The notes under the pieces were generated by a model. It worked only from the letters and a program-made list of their open reading frames with translations, ran no database searches and was not told the origin of the DNA. A DNA stretch of 64,000 nucleotides, from NCBI RefSeq assembly GCF_020880975.1, contig NZ_JAJIWP010000001.1:930001-994000 (forward strand), written 5' to 3'. Source of the DNA: Mucilaginibacter sp. UR6-1. Lineage in GTDB: Bacteria > Bacteroidota > Bacteroidia > Sphingobacteriales > Sphingobacteriaceae. Both the position numbers and the translations under genes were made by a program. Below, piece by piece: positions 9,517 to 19,400 of the stretch (positions are counted from its first letter, which is position 1; each line of letters opens with the position of its first letter).

Positions 9517-9524
9517 TAAGTTTG
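9517..9524 (+). promoter_or_regulatory. -7 promoter element (TAAGTTTG) for aroQ
   Basis: An exact match to the Bacteroidota TAnnTTTG box. It ends 6 bp before the aroQ ATG at 9531, implying an almost leaderless transcript if used. Confidence 0.5.
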
Positions 9525-9530
9525 AGCACC

Positions 9531-9944
9531 ATGAATATACAGATAATTAACGGCCCCAATTTAAACCTGCTTGGCGTGCGCGAAAAATCAATTTACGGCG
9601 ATGCCAGTTTTGAGAGTTACCTTGAACAACTGGTAGCCCGCTATCCTGATGTTACCATAAGCTATTACCAAAGCAACGTAGAGGGCGAAATTATAAATAA
9701 ACTGCATGAAGTTGGCTTTAGCTTTGATGGCATTGTTATAAACGCCGGGGCATATACCCATACCTCTGTAGCCATAGGTGATGCTATTGCCGGTATTAAT
9801 ACACCGGTGGTTGAGGTACACATTAGTAATGTATATAAGCGTGAGGAGTTCAGGCATTCATCTATGCTGGCTAAAAACTGCAAGGGCGTTATTGCCGGTT
9901 TCGGTATGGATTCGTACCGTTTGGCTATTGAAAGTTTGCTGTAA
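9531..9944 (+). CDS. aroQ: Type II 3-dehydroquinate dehydratase
   Basis: A 137-residue enzyme that dehydrates 3-dehydroquinate to 3-dehydroshikimate in the shikimate pathway. Type II hallmarks are all visible: NGPNLNLLG near the N-terminus, the catalytic-loop REKSIYG with Tyr22, the active-site NAGAYTHTS with His77, EVHISN (95-100), and Arg108 in REEFRHSS. Length is typical of the dodecameric enzyme. I chose the ATG at 9531 rather than a TTG at 9522, because the TTG lies inside the predicted -7 promoter box and the family starts directly with a beta strand such as MNIQIINGPN. A strong bidirectional terminator follows the stop. Confidence 0.95.
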   Translation: MNIQIINGPNLNLLGVREKSIYGDASFESYLEQLVARYPDVTISYYQSNVEGEIINKLHEVGFSFDGIVINAGAYTHTSVAIGDAIAGINTPVVEVHISNVYKREEFRHSSMLAKNCKGVIAGFGMDSYRLAIESLL

Positions 9945-9965
9945 ATTATTATTTAGATAGATATA

Positions 9966-10003
9966 AAAAATGGTCGGCTACTTTAGGGTAACCGACCATT
10001 TTT
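9966..10003. terminator. Bidirectional terminator between aroQ and alaS
   Basis: A 12-bp perfect inverted repeat (AAAAATGGTCGG at 9966-9977, complement at 9992-10003), with A-rich and T-rich ends on both strands. It serves the convergent genes aroQ and alaS. Confidence 0.85.
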
Positions 10004-10022
10004 ATATGCTGATATTTTTTTA

Positions 10023-12713
10023 TTACGCTACAAAGCTTTTTGCCTTTTCGAGCGCCCTGTCAATGCCGGTAACATCTTTACCACCGGCAGTAGCGTAAAA
10101 TGGCTGTCCGCCGCCACCGCCTTGTATCTCTTTGGCAAGCTCACGAACAATAGTACCCGCGTTCAAACCTTTATCTTTCACCAGGTTTTCGGCTATCATA
10201 ACAGTAAGGCTTGGTTTGCCGTCAATATCGGCAGCCAACACCAGAAACATGTCGCTTACCATATCCTTCAGGTTATAAGCCAGGTTCTTGATAGCATCAG
10301 CATTAGGCAGCGCCACTTTTTGGGCGATGAAATTGATGCCATTAATATTTTCGGCCGTTTTAGCCAGATCATCTTTTAAACCGGCAGCTTTTTCAAGTAC
10401 GCTTTTTTCAAGTTCTTTTTTTAGTCCGGCATTTTCGCTGATCAGGCTTTCAATACTTTTGGTAATATCCTTCGGATTTTTAAGCAGCTCCTTTAGCTGA
10501 CTAATCAACAAACTTTGCGCATTGATGTAGTTCTCGGCAGCAATACCGGTGATGGCCTCTATACGGCGCACACCGGCAGCCACAGCGCTTTCGCTGGTAA
10601 TTTTAAAGAAACCTATTTGACCGGTAGCTTTTACGTGTGTGCCACCGCAAAGCTCCTTGCTAAAGTCATCATCAAAAGTGATTACGCGTACATAATCGCC
10701 ATACTTTTCGCCAAAAAGTGCAGTTACGCCGCTATTCAATGCTTGCTGATAAGGCACGTTGCGTTCTTCTTTCAGGGCGATATTCTCGCGAATTTTGGCG
10801 TTTACTATTGCTTCAATTTGGGCAATTTCTTCGTCGGTTACCTTTGCAAAATGCGAAAAGTCAAAACGTAAATAATCAGCATTAACCAGCGAGCCTTTTT
10901 GATTTACGTGCGTGCCTAAAACCTGCTTAAGCGCGGCGTGCAGTAAGTGCGTGGCCGAGTGGTTACTCTCGCTGCTATGGCGTAAAGCAGGTTCAACAAT
11001 GGCGGTTAACGCATCGCTGATGCCCTCGGGCAGGGTATCGGTAAAATGCACGGTAAGGCCGTTCTCTTTCTTGGTATCGGTAACGTAAACTATCTCCCCA
11101 TCCGGAAAAACAAGTTCGCCCTTATCACCTACCTGGCCCCCGCTTTCGGCATAGAAAGGTGTTTTATCCAAAACAATCTGATACTGCTCCTTACCCTTAG
11201 CTGTAACCTTACGGTATTTTACCACATGGGCAACGGCCTCGGTTTCGTCATATCCTACAAATTCAACGGAGTCATCTTGCTTTAATACTATCCAGTCACC
11301 GGTATCAATAGCAGTGGCAGCGCGGGAACGATTTTTTTGTTCTTGGAGAGCGGCTTCAAAACCTGCGATGTCCACACTCCAGCCTTTTTCGCGAGCCATT
11401 AGCTCTGTTAAATCTATTGGGAAGCCATAAGTATCAGATAATTCAAAAGCTGCTTGCCCTGAAATTATCTTATTTATTGCATCTCGTGTTTCAATATTGG
11501 CATCTGAAAGTATTGTCTGACCAATAATTTGTACAGAAGTTATTTCATCAAATCGTCTTATTCCATTTTGCAATGTCCTCAAAAATGCAACCTCTTCTTC
11601 CAAAATCACCTTCTGCACAAAATCCCTCTGCTCCCACAATTCATCAAACACACCTTTAAATTGCTCAGCCAAAACCGTCACCAATTGATTGATGAATGGA
11701 TCTTTAAAGCCTAAGTATTGGTATGAGTAACGTACTGCTCTACGTAATATCCTGCGGATTACATAACCGGCTTTATTGTTTGATGGCAGTTGCCCATCGG
11801 CGATAGCAAAGCTGATGGCACGTATATGATCAGCTAATACACGCATGGCAACGGCTTCATTCCAGCCATCTTCGCCCGGTTTTGCGGCAGCGTTATATTG
11901 TTTACCGCTTTTATCAGCTATAAACTGTATCAGCGGTTGAAAAATATCAGTATCATAGTTTGATGTTTTGCCTTGCAGCACACGTACCAAACGTTCAAAA
12001 CCCATACCAGTGTCTACATGCTTGGCGGGTAATTGTTGCAGCGAACCATCCTTCAGTCGGTTAAACTGCATAAATACGTTATTCCATATCTCAATCACCT
12101 GGTCGTGGTCAGCATTTACCAGGCTTTCACCTTTCACCTTTAACCTTTCAGCTTCATCACGACTGTCAAAGTGTATTTCAGAGCATGGGCCGCATGGGCC
12201 GGTTTCGCCCATTTCCCAAAAGTTATCCTTTTTATTGCCGGGCAGTATATGGCTATCATCAACGTATTGTTTCCAAAGTTCCAGCGTTTCAGTATCTGCT
12301 TCAAGGCCTTCTTTGGCATCGCCCTCAAAATAGGTTACATAAAGTCGATCCTTGGGTAATTTATATACCTCGGTCAGCAGCTCCCAGCTCCAGGCAACGG
12401 CATCCTTTTTAAAGTAGTCGCCAAAGCTCCAGTTACCCAGCATCTCAAACATGGTGTGGTGATAGGTATCAATACCCACCTCTTCCAGATCGTTATGCTT
12501 GCCTGACACACGAAGGCAGCGCTGCGTATCCGTAACGCGTGAACTTTTTGCCGGTGCTTCGCCTAAAAATATATCCTTAAACTGGTTCATACCCGCGTTG
12601 GTGAACATCAGTGTAGGGTCGTTTTTAACTACAATAGGTGCCGATGGCACGATGGTATGGCCTTTAGAAGCAAAAAAATCAAGAAAAGCTTTGCGTATCT
12701 CGTTAGCTGTCAT
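10023..12713 (-). CDS. alaS: Alanine--tRNA ligase
   Basis: An 896-residue alanyl-tRNA synthetase that charges tRNA-Ala and edits mischarged Ser/Gly. The order is the class II catalytic domain (TANEIRKAFLDFFASKGH, FTNAGMNQFKDIFLG, YHHTMFEMLGNWSFGDYF), a tRNA-recognition domain (YVIRRILRRAVRY), the editing domain with zinc-type ligands (HSATHLLHAAL and CGGTHVKATGQIG), then a helical linker and a C-terminal DHHA1/C-Ala domain ending GGGGGQPFYATAGG. I chose the ATG at 12713. A possible TTG 24 bp upstream lies within the -7 promoter box, and family members begin at the MTANEIR-type sequence. It is a single gene, convergent with aroQ. Confidence 0.97.
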   Translation of the reverse strand: MTANEIRKAFLDFFASKGHTIVPSAPIVVKNDPTLMFTNAGMNQFKDIFLGEAPAKSSRVTDTQRCLRVSGKHNDLEEVGIDTYHHTMFEMLGNWSFGDYFKKDAVAWSWELLTEVYKLPKDRLYVTYFEGDAKEGLEADTETLELWKQYVDDSHILPGNKKDNFWEMGETGPCGPCSEIHFDSRDEAERLKVKGESLVNADHDQVIEIWNNVFMQFNRLKDGSLQQLPAKHVDTGMGFERLVRVLQGKTSNYDTDIFQPLIQFIADKSGKQYNAAAKPGEDGWNEAVAMRVLADHIRAISFAIADGQLPSNNKAGYVIRRILRRAVRYSYQYLGFKDPFINQLVTVLAEQFKGVFDELWEQRDFVQKVILEEEVAFLRTLQNGIRRFDEITSVQIIGQTILSDANIETRDAINKIISGQAAFELSDTYGFPIDLTELMAREKGWSVDIAGFEAALQEQKNRSRAATAIDTGDWIVLKQDDSVEFVGYDETEAVAHVVKYRKVTAKGKEQYQIVLDKTPFYAESGGQVGDKGELVFPDGEIVYVTDTKKENGLTVHFTDTLPEGISDALTAIVEPALRHSSESNHSATHLLHAALKQVLGTHVNQKGSLVNADYLRFDFSHFAKVTDEEIAQIEAIVNAKIRENIALKEERNVPYQQALNSGVTALFGEKYGDYVRVITFDDDFSKELCGGTHVKATGQIGFFKITSESAVAAGVRRIEAITGIAAENYINAQSLLISQLKELLKNPKDITKSIESLISENAGLKKELEKSVLEKAAGLKDDLAKTAENINGINFIAQKVALPNADAIKNLAYNLKDMVSDMFLVLAADIDGKPSLTVMIAENLVKDKGLNAGTIVRELAKEIQGGGGGQPFYATAGGKDVTGIDRALEKAKSFVA

Positions 12714-12734
12714 GTACAGTATAATTTTGGAGTG

Positions 12735-12742
12735 CAAAAGTA
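12735..12742 (-). promoter_or_regulatory. -7 promoter element (TACTTTTG) for alaS
   Basis: An exact TAnnTTTG match on the minus strand, 21 bp upstream of the alaS ATG at 12713. It overlaps the alternative upstream TTG codon and so argues against that start. Confidence 0.6.
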
Positions 12743-12823
12743 ATTATTAATCGGTTTATTGTCGCCGAATTTATTGTTTAATATAACCTGAAGGCTTTAA
12801 TACGGCCTTAAGTAAAAAATACC

Positions 12824-12831
12824 TATTTTTG
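12824..12831 (+). promoter_or_regulatory. -7 promoter element (TATTTTTG) for lysS
   Basis: A TAnnTTTG match ending 27 bp before the lysS ATG at 12859. Confidence 0.6.
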
Positions 12832-12858
12832 CAGCCTTAATAAAAACACCTTTTTACT

Positions 12859-14580
12859 ATGAGCATTGCGCTATCCGAACAGGAAATTATACGTCGCGAA
12901 TCGTTACAACAGCTACGCAATTTAGGTATTGACCCCTACCCGGCCGAAGAATATAAGGTTACCGCCTGGGCTAAGGACATTAACGAAAATTTTAGCAGTA
13001 ACCCCGATGCTTATAAACAGGTAACCGTTGCCGGCCGTATCATGACACGCCGTATTATGGGCAGTGCCTCATTTTTTGAGATACAGGATACCACCGGCCG
13101 TGTGCAGGTTTACATTAAGCGTGATGATATTTGCCCCGGTGAGGATAAAACTTTATACAACACCGTATTTAAAAAACTGCTTGATATTGGCGATTACGTA
13201 GGCATTAAGGGCTTTGTTTTTTTAACCCAAACCGGCGAAATATCAGTACATACCGAGGAATTGACCATTCTCTCAAAGTCGCTTAAACCGCTACCGGTGG
13301 TTAAACGCGACGAGGAAGGCAATATATATGATGGCTTTACCGACCCTGAACTGCGTTACCGTCAGCGCTATGTGGATCTGACGGTAAACCCGGAATTCAA
13401 ACAGATCTTCATCAACCGCTCTAAAGTGATCAGTACTATGCGTAATTACTTTAACGCGCAGGGCTGGATGGAGGTTGAAACGCCTATACTGCAATCCATA
13501 CACGGTGGTGCGGCTGCAAGGCCTTTCACTACACACCACAACACGCTGGATATGCCTTTATACCTGCGTATAGCTAATGAGCTTTACCTGAAAAGACTGA
13601 TCGTGGCGGGTTTTGATGGTGTTTATGAGTTTGGTAAGATGTTCCGTAACGAGGGTATGGATCGCACGCACAACCCGGAATATACCGCCATGGAAATTTA
13701 CGTGGCTTACAAGGATTATGTGTGGATGATGGGCATGCTTGAAGAATGTTTGGAAACCGTTGCCAAAGCCGTACATGGTATTACCAGCGTACAGGTTGGC
13801 GCTAACGAGATCAACTTTGCAGGCCCGTATGAAAAGCTATCCATGTACGATTCTATTTTGAAATACACCGGCATCGATGTATCGCAAATGGATGAGGCCG
13901 GTTTACGTAAGGTTTGTGCCGACCTGGCTATTGAGGTGAATGAATCAATGGGTAAAGGCAAATTGATTGACGAGATATTCAGTGCCAAAGTTGAAGCTAA
14001 CCTGATACAGCCAACCTTTATTACCGACTACCCTATCGAAATGACACCGCTTGCTAAAAAACACCGCAGCAAGGATGGCCTGGTAGAGCGTTTTGAGCTG
14101 TTTGTAAATGGCAAAGAAATAGGCAACGCATATTCGGAGCTAAATGATCCGATAGATCAGCGTGAGCGTTTTGAAGAGCAATTGATATTGGCCGGCCGTG
14201 GTGATGAAGAAGCGATGGCTATGGACGATGACTTTTTGCGCTCGCTGGAATATGGTATGCCGCCAACATCAGGCCTGGGTATTGGTATTGACCGTTTGGT
14301 GATGCTGATGACCAACCAAAGCACCATTCAGGAAGTATTATTCTTCCCGCAGATGCGCCCTGAAAAGAAAGCCAAAGTTACTTCGGTTGAGGATTTTGTA
14401 AACATCGGCGTAAAGGCAGAATGGGTACCGGTGCTTAACAAAATGGGCTTCAATACTATAGAAGAACTAAAAGCAGGTAACCCAAACAAGGTATTTAATG
14501 ACCTTGGCGGTATGCGTAAAAAAATGAAGCTTGATATACCTATGCCAACAAAAGAGGAAGTGATGGCATGGTTCGCTTAA
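12859..14580 (+). CDS. lysS: Lysine--tRNA ligase (class II) with C-terminal extension
   Basis: A 573-residue class II lysyl-tRNA synthetase. An N-terminal OB-fold anticodon-binding domain (about 50-150, with [20 protein letters not shown]) is followed by the catalytic domain with motif 1 ([15 protein letters not shown]), motif 2 ([20 protein letters not shown]) and motif 3 ([14 protein letters not shown], then FFPQMRPE). Bacterial LysS usually ends shortly after motif 3. Here about 70 more residues follow (about 505-573, from [20 protein letters not shown] to the stop). They look like a helical, helix-hairpin-helix-like module that I associate with Bacteroidota enzymes. The gene is monocistronic, with its own promoter box and a terminator hairpin. 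Confidence 0.97.
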   Translation: MSIALSEQEIIRRESLQQLRNLGIDPYPAEEYKVTAWAKDINENFSSNPDAYKQVTVAGRIMTRRIMGSASFFEIQDTTGRVQVYIKRDDICPGEDKTLYNTVFKKLLDIGDYVGIKGFVFLTQTGEISVHTEELTILSKSLKPLPVVKRDEEGNIYDGFTDPELRYRQRYVDLTVNPEFKQIFINRSKVISTMRNYFNAQGWMEVETPILQSIHGGAAARPFTTHHNTLDMPLYLRIANELYLKRLIVAGFDGVYEFGKMFRNEGMDRTHNPEYTAMEIYVAYKDYVWMMGMLEECLETVAKAVHGITSVQVGANEINFAGPYEKLSMYDSILKYTGIDVSQMDEAGLRKVCADLAIEVNESMGKGKLIDEIFSAKVEANLIQPTFITDYPIEMTPLAKKHRSKDGLVERFELFVNGKEIGNAYSELNDPIDQRERFEEQLILAGRGDEEAMAMDDDFLRSLEYGMPPTSGLGIGIDRLVMLMTNQSTIQEVLFFPQMRPEKKAKVTSVEDFVNIGVKAEWVPVLNKMGFNTIEELKAGNPNKVFNDLGGMRKKMKLDIPMPTKEEVMAWFA

Positions 14581-14631
14581 TATTCTGAACCTGAATTTTT
14601 AGAATTTGGGAATTTACAGAGTCAACTTTAT

Positions 14632-14675
14632 ACAGCAGGACAGTAAATTTGAACAATAAATTACTGTACTGCTGT
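14632..14675 (+). terminator. Rho-independent-type terminator after lysS
   Basis: A long imperfect hairpin (ACAGCAGGACAGTAAATTT at 14632-14650 against 14658-14675, one mismatch or bulge) followed by GTTTTAT. Confidence 0.6.
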
Positions 14676-14787
14676 GTTTTATACCCTTATTGATAACATT
14701 TTTTTAACGAAATGTTAAAACTCATAAAACTTTCGTATAAAAACAGTTGTTTAATTTTATGGTTAAATACTGTAAACAAGAAAGATT

Positions 14788-15000
14788 ATGACTGGTTCAA
14801 TCCTTGAGATAACGGAAAACGAATACCTGATCAAACTAAACAAGAGCACATTTGACTTGTCACTGATCAGAAATATCCTGAAAATGGTTGAGGTTTCAAA
14901 CCCAACGGAAGATGATTTTAGTTTCCCTGACAGGCGCTACATGCCGGTACAAGGCAATGCAGCAGAGCCGGGTTACTTCAGCACTATTGACGAAAAATAA
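14788..15000 (+). CDS. Small hypothetical protein (70 residues)
   Basis: I do not recognise this protein. It has 70 residues with a start resembling MTGSILEITENEYLIKLNK, a likely beta-hairpin then a helix (FDLSLIRNILKMVE), and a polar Pro/Asp-rich tail (DDFSFPDRRYMPVQG). There is no signal peptide or membrane segment. The N-terminal half faintly recalls small antitoxin-like or prevent-host-death-like folds, but no toxin gene adjoins. It lies between lysS (+) and a minus-strand TPR-like gene, 207 bp after lysS and behind that gene's terminator, with its own hairpin terminator right after the stop, so it is probably expressed on its own. Confidence 0.65.
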   Translation: MTGSILEITENEYLIKLNKSTFDLSLIRNILKMVEVSNPTEDDFSFPDRRYMPVQGNAAEPGYFSTIDEK

Positions 15001-15028
15001 AAAGCGATACATTATCTGTACCGCTTTT
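15000..15028. terminator. Terminator after the 70-residue gene
   Basis: Hairpin AAAGCGATAC - ATTATCT - GTACCGCTTT (one mismatch) followed by a T-rich run, between convergent genes. Confidence 0.65.
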
Positions 15029-15054
15029 CTTTTTCGTCAATTTTTTTGTTTTGT

Positions 15055-15606
15055 TTAGAACTGGCGGTAACCTCCACGCACCACCTGTTGCTTGTCAATT
15101 TGCGCCATCTGCGCTTTCATCATTTTTATCTGATCGGCAAGTAACTTATTCTTATCATCCTTAGCGGCTTCCTGCAAATACATTTGCGCCTCGCGCTTAT
15201 TGCGTTTGGCCATGGCTATGCCCGCAAGGCTGATCTTGGCCAGGGCGATATTGTGCGACATGCCCATTCCCAGCGTAAGCGCCTTTTTGAAGAATTTTTC
15301 TGACTTTAACGGTGCTTTACGCGATTCGATCAAACCGATCAGCAGGTTATAATAACCGTGTTGCTTGCGGTGCAATTGCTTTTCGTAATCGGTGATCTTG
15401 TTAAGCCACTCCTCGGCCTTTTCGGTATTCTCTTTACGCAAAAAGTATTGCGCTATAATCATGTTCTCATTAAAAAAGAAGGTTAGCAGCACAAGGCCAC
15501 CAAATATAAATAATGGTATGCCCCAACCCCAAAAGCCAAATGCGCACAGTGTTACACCTGCACCCATTATTACACACGCTATAACTAAGCGAACAATATT
15601 TGACAT
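15055..15606 (-). CDS. Membrane-anchored TPR-like protein
   Basis: A 183-residue protein of unknown specific function. Two hydrophobic segments at about 5-24 and 29-46 form an N-terminal membrane hairpin. The remainder is helical and cytoplasmic, with tetratricopeptide-like pairs such as NTEKAEEWLNKITDYEK, SEKFFKKALTLGMGMSHNIAL and REAQMYLQEAAKDD. This suggests a small protein-interaction scaffold at the inner membrane. The start is the ATG at 15606. It is divergent from ung and convergent with the 70-residue gene, with no operon partner. Confidence 0.8.
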   Translation of the reverse strand: MSNIVRLVIACVIMGAGVTLCAFGFWGWGIPLFIFGGLVLLTFFFNENMIIAQYFLRKENTEKAEEWLNKITDYEKQLHRKQHGYYNLLIGLIESRKAPLKSEKFFKKALTLGMGMSHNIALAKISLAGIAMAKRNKREAQMYLQEAAKDDKNKLLADQIKMMKAQMAQIDKQQVVRGGYRQF

Positions 15607-15681
15607 AATTTGTAATATAACAATTTGAAGCGCAAATATCCGTTAATTTGCACTCTTAATCAACATCTGCAAACAATATTT

Positions 15682-16359
15682 ATGGCGATAGATTTAGAGC
15701 CTTCGTGGCTGAATGTTTTAGGCGATGAGTTCCAAAAGGACTACATGGTAAAATTGCGTGAGTTCCTAAAATCAGAAAAAGAAAGCGGACAAACTGTGTA
15801 CCCTAAAAACAGCGATATATTTAACGCGTTTAACAAAACACCTTTTGATAAACTAAAGGTAGTTATCCTTGGTCAGGATCCTTATCATGGCGCTAATCAG
15901 GCGCATGGCTTGTCATTCTCGGTACAAAAAGGAATAAATCCTCCTCCATCACTTAAAAATATTTATAAAGAGCTGCTGACAGATATTCCGGGCTTCAGCA
16001 TACCCTCGCATGGTGAACTAACAGAATGGGCTGAGCAAGGGGTAATGATGCTTAACGCCACGCTTACCGTGCGCGCGGGCAGTCCTGGTTCGCACCAAAA
16101 AAAGGGTTGGGAAATTTTTACCGATACGGTTATCAAAACTATATCCGAACAAAAAGATGGCATTGTATTTTTACTATGGGGCAAGTTTGCCCAGGCAAAA
16201 GCTGAACTGATTGACGCAGGCAAACATCATATCCTTAAAGCCGCCCACCCTTCACCCTACTCTGCCGACAGTGGTTTTTTTGGCTGCAAGCACTTTTCAA
16301 AAACAAATGCCATTTTAAAAAACGAGGATAAGCAAACTATAGACTGGCAGATACAGTAG
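15682..16359 (+). CDS. ung: Uracil-DNA glycosylase (family 1)
   Basis: A 225-residue base-excision-repair enzyme that removes uracil from DNA. Family 1 motifs are complete: the water-activating loop VVILGQDPYHG with Asp66, the uracil-binding region AHGLSFSV, LLWGKFAQAK, and the minor-groove intercalation loop HPSPYSA. I chose the ATG at 15682 (MAIDLEPSW). A non-ATG start 57 bp upstream would lie on a TTTG/TAATTTG promoter-like pair (15624-15627 and 15644-15650) and add atypical residues. It is followed by a very strong bidirectional terminator shared with the convergent efflux operon. Confidence 0.96.
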   Translation: MAIDLEPSWLNVLGDEFQKDYMVKLREFLKSEKESGQTVYPKNSDIFNAFNKTPFDKLKVVILGQDPYHGANQAHGLSFSVQKGINPPPSLKNIYKELLTDIPGFSIPSHGELTEWAEQGVMMLNATLTVRAGSPGSHQKKGWEIFTDTVIKTISEQKDGIVFLLWGKFAQAKAELIDAGKHHILKAAHPSPYSADSGFFGCKHFSKTNAILKNEDKQTIDWQIQ

Positions 16360-16430
16360 TGGTTAGTGGTTAGTGGAAAGAAATGTTTTATATTATATAT
16401 TAGAATTTAGAGCTTATCATTTTAGAATTT

Positions 16431-16477
16431 ATAATAAACAAGCAGGCCCGCTATATGCGGGCCTGCTTGTTTATTAT
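16431..16477. terminator. Strong bidirectional terminator between ung and the efflux operon
   Basis: A 21-bp perfect inverted repeat (16431-16451 and 16457-16477) with the GC-rich core AGCAGGCCCGC, a 5-base loop, and A/T ends on both sides. The stop codon of the RND pump gene (16476-16474) lies inside the arm. Confidence 0.88.
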
Positions 16478-19400
16478 ATGTGTTTCGTTTCGAGTAAATG
16501 TGGTTCGGTCGGGGCATCTTCATCGTGCTTTTTACCGGCAAGCCTATCCTTGATACGGCTGCGTATCAGGTATAAACATGGCACCAGTATCAGTGTGATA
16601 ATGGTTGCAAAGGCTAAACCGAATATCATTGTCCATGATAATGGGCCCCAGAAGGCTACGTTATCACCACCGAAGTGAATGTGCGGCTCAAACGAGGTGA
16701 ATAAGCCCACAAAGTCGATATTAAAGCCTACGGCCAATGGTATCAATCCTAATATGGCGGCAGTAGCGGTCAGGATAACCGGGGTCATTCGGGTACGTCC
16801 GGCCTCAACAACGGCATCGTGCAAACTCATGCCCTGCTCCAGCAGTAAGTCGGTAAACTCAACCAGCAATATACCATTACGCACCACCACACCAGCGAGG
16901 GCGATGATGCCTACCCCGGTCATAACAATAGTAATAGTCATGCCGAAAATACTTACGCCCAGGAATACACCAATGATACTGAACAATATTTCACTGATAA
17001 TGATAAAAGTTTTACCAATAGAGTTAAACTGCATCATCAGGATCACCAATATCAGCATAAAGGAAACACCGAGGGCAGATACAAGGAATGTCGCTGCCTC
17101 TATCTGATCTTCCTGCCCGCCACCCTGACGGATAACCACACCCTCGGGCAATTTGTAATTGCTGATTGCCTGCAAAATCTGCTGGTTAACCTCGTTGGCA
17201 TTAAAGCCTTTAATAACGTTTGAACCAAGGGTAATAACCCGGCGTTGTTGCTTGTGCTTAATGTTACTATAGGTATTTTTATACTCAATATCAGTAAAAG
17301 CAGATATAGGCACCTGGCGTATAGCACCGCCTGTAGCAAAATCACGATAGGTGATTTTCAAGTTGCGTATCGCGTCAATATCATGGCGCTGCTCCTCTTT
17401 GGCCTGTACGTTTATCTCGTAATTATCCTCTGTGGTATTTCTGAAATCGGCAGCCTTGGCACCGTATATGGTAGCACCTAAAGCCTGCGTTATCTGATTG
17501 GTGTTAATGCCCTCCCGGTTAGCGCGCTCACGGTTTACGGCAAAAACTATTTGCGGCTTATTGTCCTGCACATCGGGCATCAGCTCCTCAATACCGCCGA
17601 TATTCTGTTTTACAATATAGTTTTTAAGCTGTACGGCGGCTTTGGTAAGGGTATCCAGGTCATCGCCTACCATTTCAATACTGATATCCTTTTGTGTTGG
17701 TGGGCCACCATTCTCCTGTGCTACGGATATTTGCGCACCCGGTATAACACCTTTAACAGCCTCGCGTATCTTGCCCATTACTATTTTGGTATCCACATCA
17801 TCACGTTCGCCAAACTCAACAAAAGCTACCGTTATTTTGCCCTTGTTAGGATAGTCACCCTGATCTTCATCCTGCGGATCGGTTACACTTACGGTTACAT
17901 TAGAGATGATGGACGAAACGATGTGTTTATATGGTTCAACCGTTGATGCCACCCGTTGTTCAAGCTTTTGGGTAACCGTATTGGTGTAAGCCTGATCGGT
18001 ACCGGTAGGCATCGTAATGTATACGTATACAAAGTTAGGATCGGCCTGCGGGAAAAACTCCACCTTTGGCGACCGAATGATCATGAACCCTATACTAAAA
18101 AAGAACAAAGCGATGATACCGAACAGTATTTGCCATGGTCTGCGTACCGCCTTTTCAATCATACGGCCATACCAGTTCTGGAACTTCGGCCACCCATTTT
18201 TTTGGAACTTATCAATCAACCTGATAAACACAAAATGGTTAAGCAGATACAGTACCGCGGCAAACACTACAAAGTTACCTAAGCCTACATTTATAAAATA
18301 ACCTAATACGGCTATAATTCCCATAACTGCAAGCACACGCTTAACGGTTTTATCAAACTTAGGGTTATCATGCTCGCCTTCAATATGCGGTTTCATAAAA
18401 TCGACCGCGAAAACCGGGTTGATGATGTATGCCACCAGTAATGATGCAAGCAGGGTAATAATTAGTGTAATAGGCAGGAAGAACATAAAATGCCCGATCA
18501 AACTATTCCAAAATGCTAACGGGACAAATGGTGCAAGGGTAGTCATGGTGCCGGAGAATACCGGAAGAAACACCTCACCTGCAGCAATTTTAGCGGCTTT
18601 TTTAATTGGCACTTTACCGTTATCAAAAATACGGTGCGTATTCTCGATCACCACAATGGCATCATCCACCACAATACCCAACGCCAACAGGAAGGAGAAC
18701 AGCACGATCATGTTGAGTGTAAACCCTATGGCCGGCATTATTAAAAACGCTATAAAGCATGATAGTGGTACCGATAACGCTACGAAAATGGCATTAGTGG
18801 TTCCCATAAAAAACATCAGGATGATGGTTACCAGCACAAAGCCAATAATGATGGTATTTACCAGGTCATTAATGGTAACACGGGTTTTATCACTCTGATC
18901 GCCTGTTACGGTTATGTCCAGTCCTTTAGGAAATTCATCTTTCTTTTTTAGTTCGATAAGCTGGTTGATCTTATCTGATGCTTCGATCAAATTTTCGCCG
19001 GATCGTTTGCTGATGTTGAGCGTGATTACATTCTTAAAATTCTTTTGATCATTGGTTTTTAAGCGCGCGTAACTATCCTGCTCGGCAAAACCATCTTTAA
19101 CTTCGGCAATATCCCGCAGGTAAACCGCCCTGCCGTTAGGGTTACGGATAATCATGGCGGCAACCTCTTCGGCATTCTTAAAATCCTGCCTTATATCAAC
19201 ACTGCGGCGTACGCCATCCATTTTAATGGTACCGGCAGAGGCTATAATGTTCTCTCCACCTACAGCGCTTATAATATCGTTATACCCGATTTGGGCGGCC
19301 GTCATTTTATTGATGTCAACATTGATCTCAATCTCGGGCTTCAGCGCGCCCACCATCTCTACCTTAGATATTTCTTTGTAGCTTTCTATCTCATCCTTCA

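Noticed and set aside
9522..9530. Upstream TTG start for aroQ (and similar for alaS, mtaB and ung)
   Set aside because: The extra codons overlap predicted promoter boxes and give residues not typical of the families.
16373..16678. Plus-strand open frame after ung
   Set aside because: It runs through the strong terminator and the antisense of the pump gene.
18419..18898. Antisense open frames in the RND pump gene
   Set aside because: Membrane-helix coding sequence commonly leaves the opposite strand open; no independent signals.
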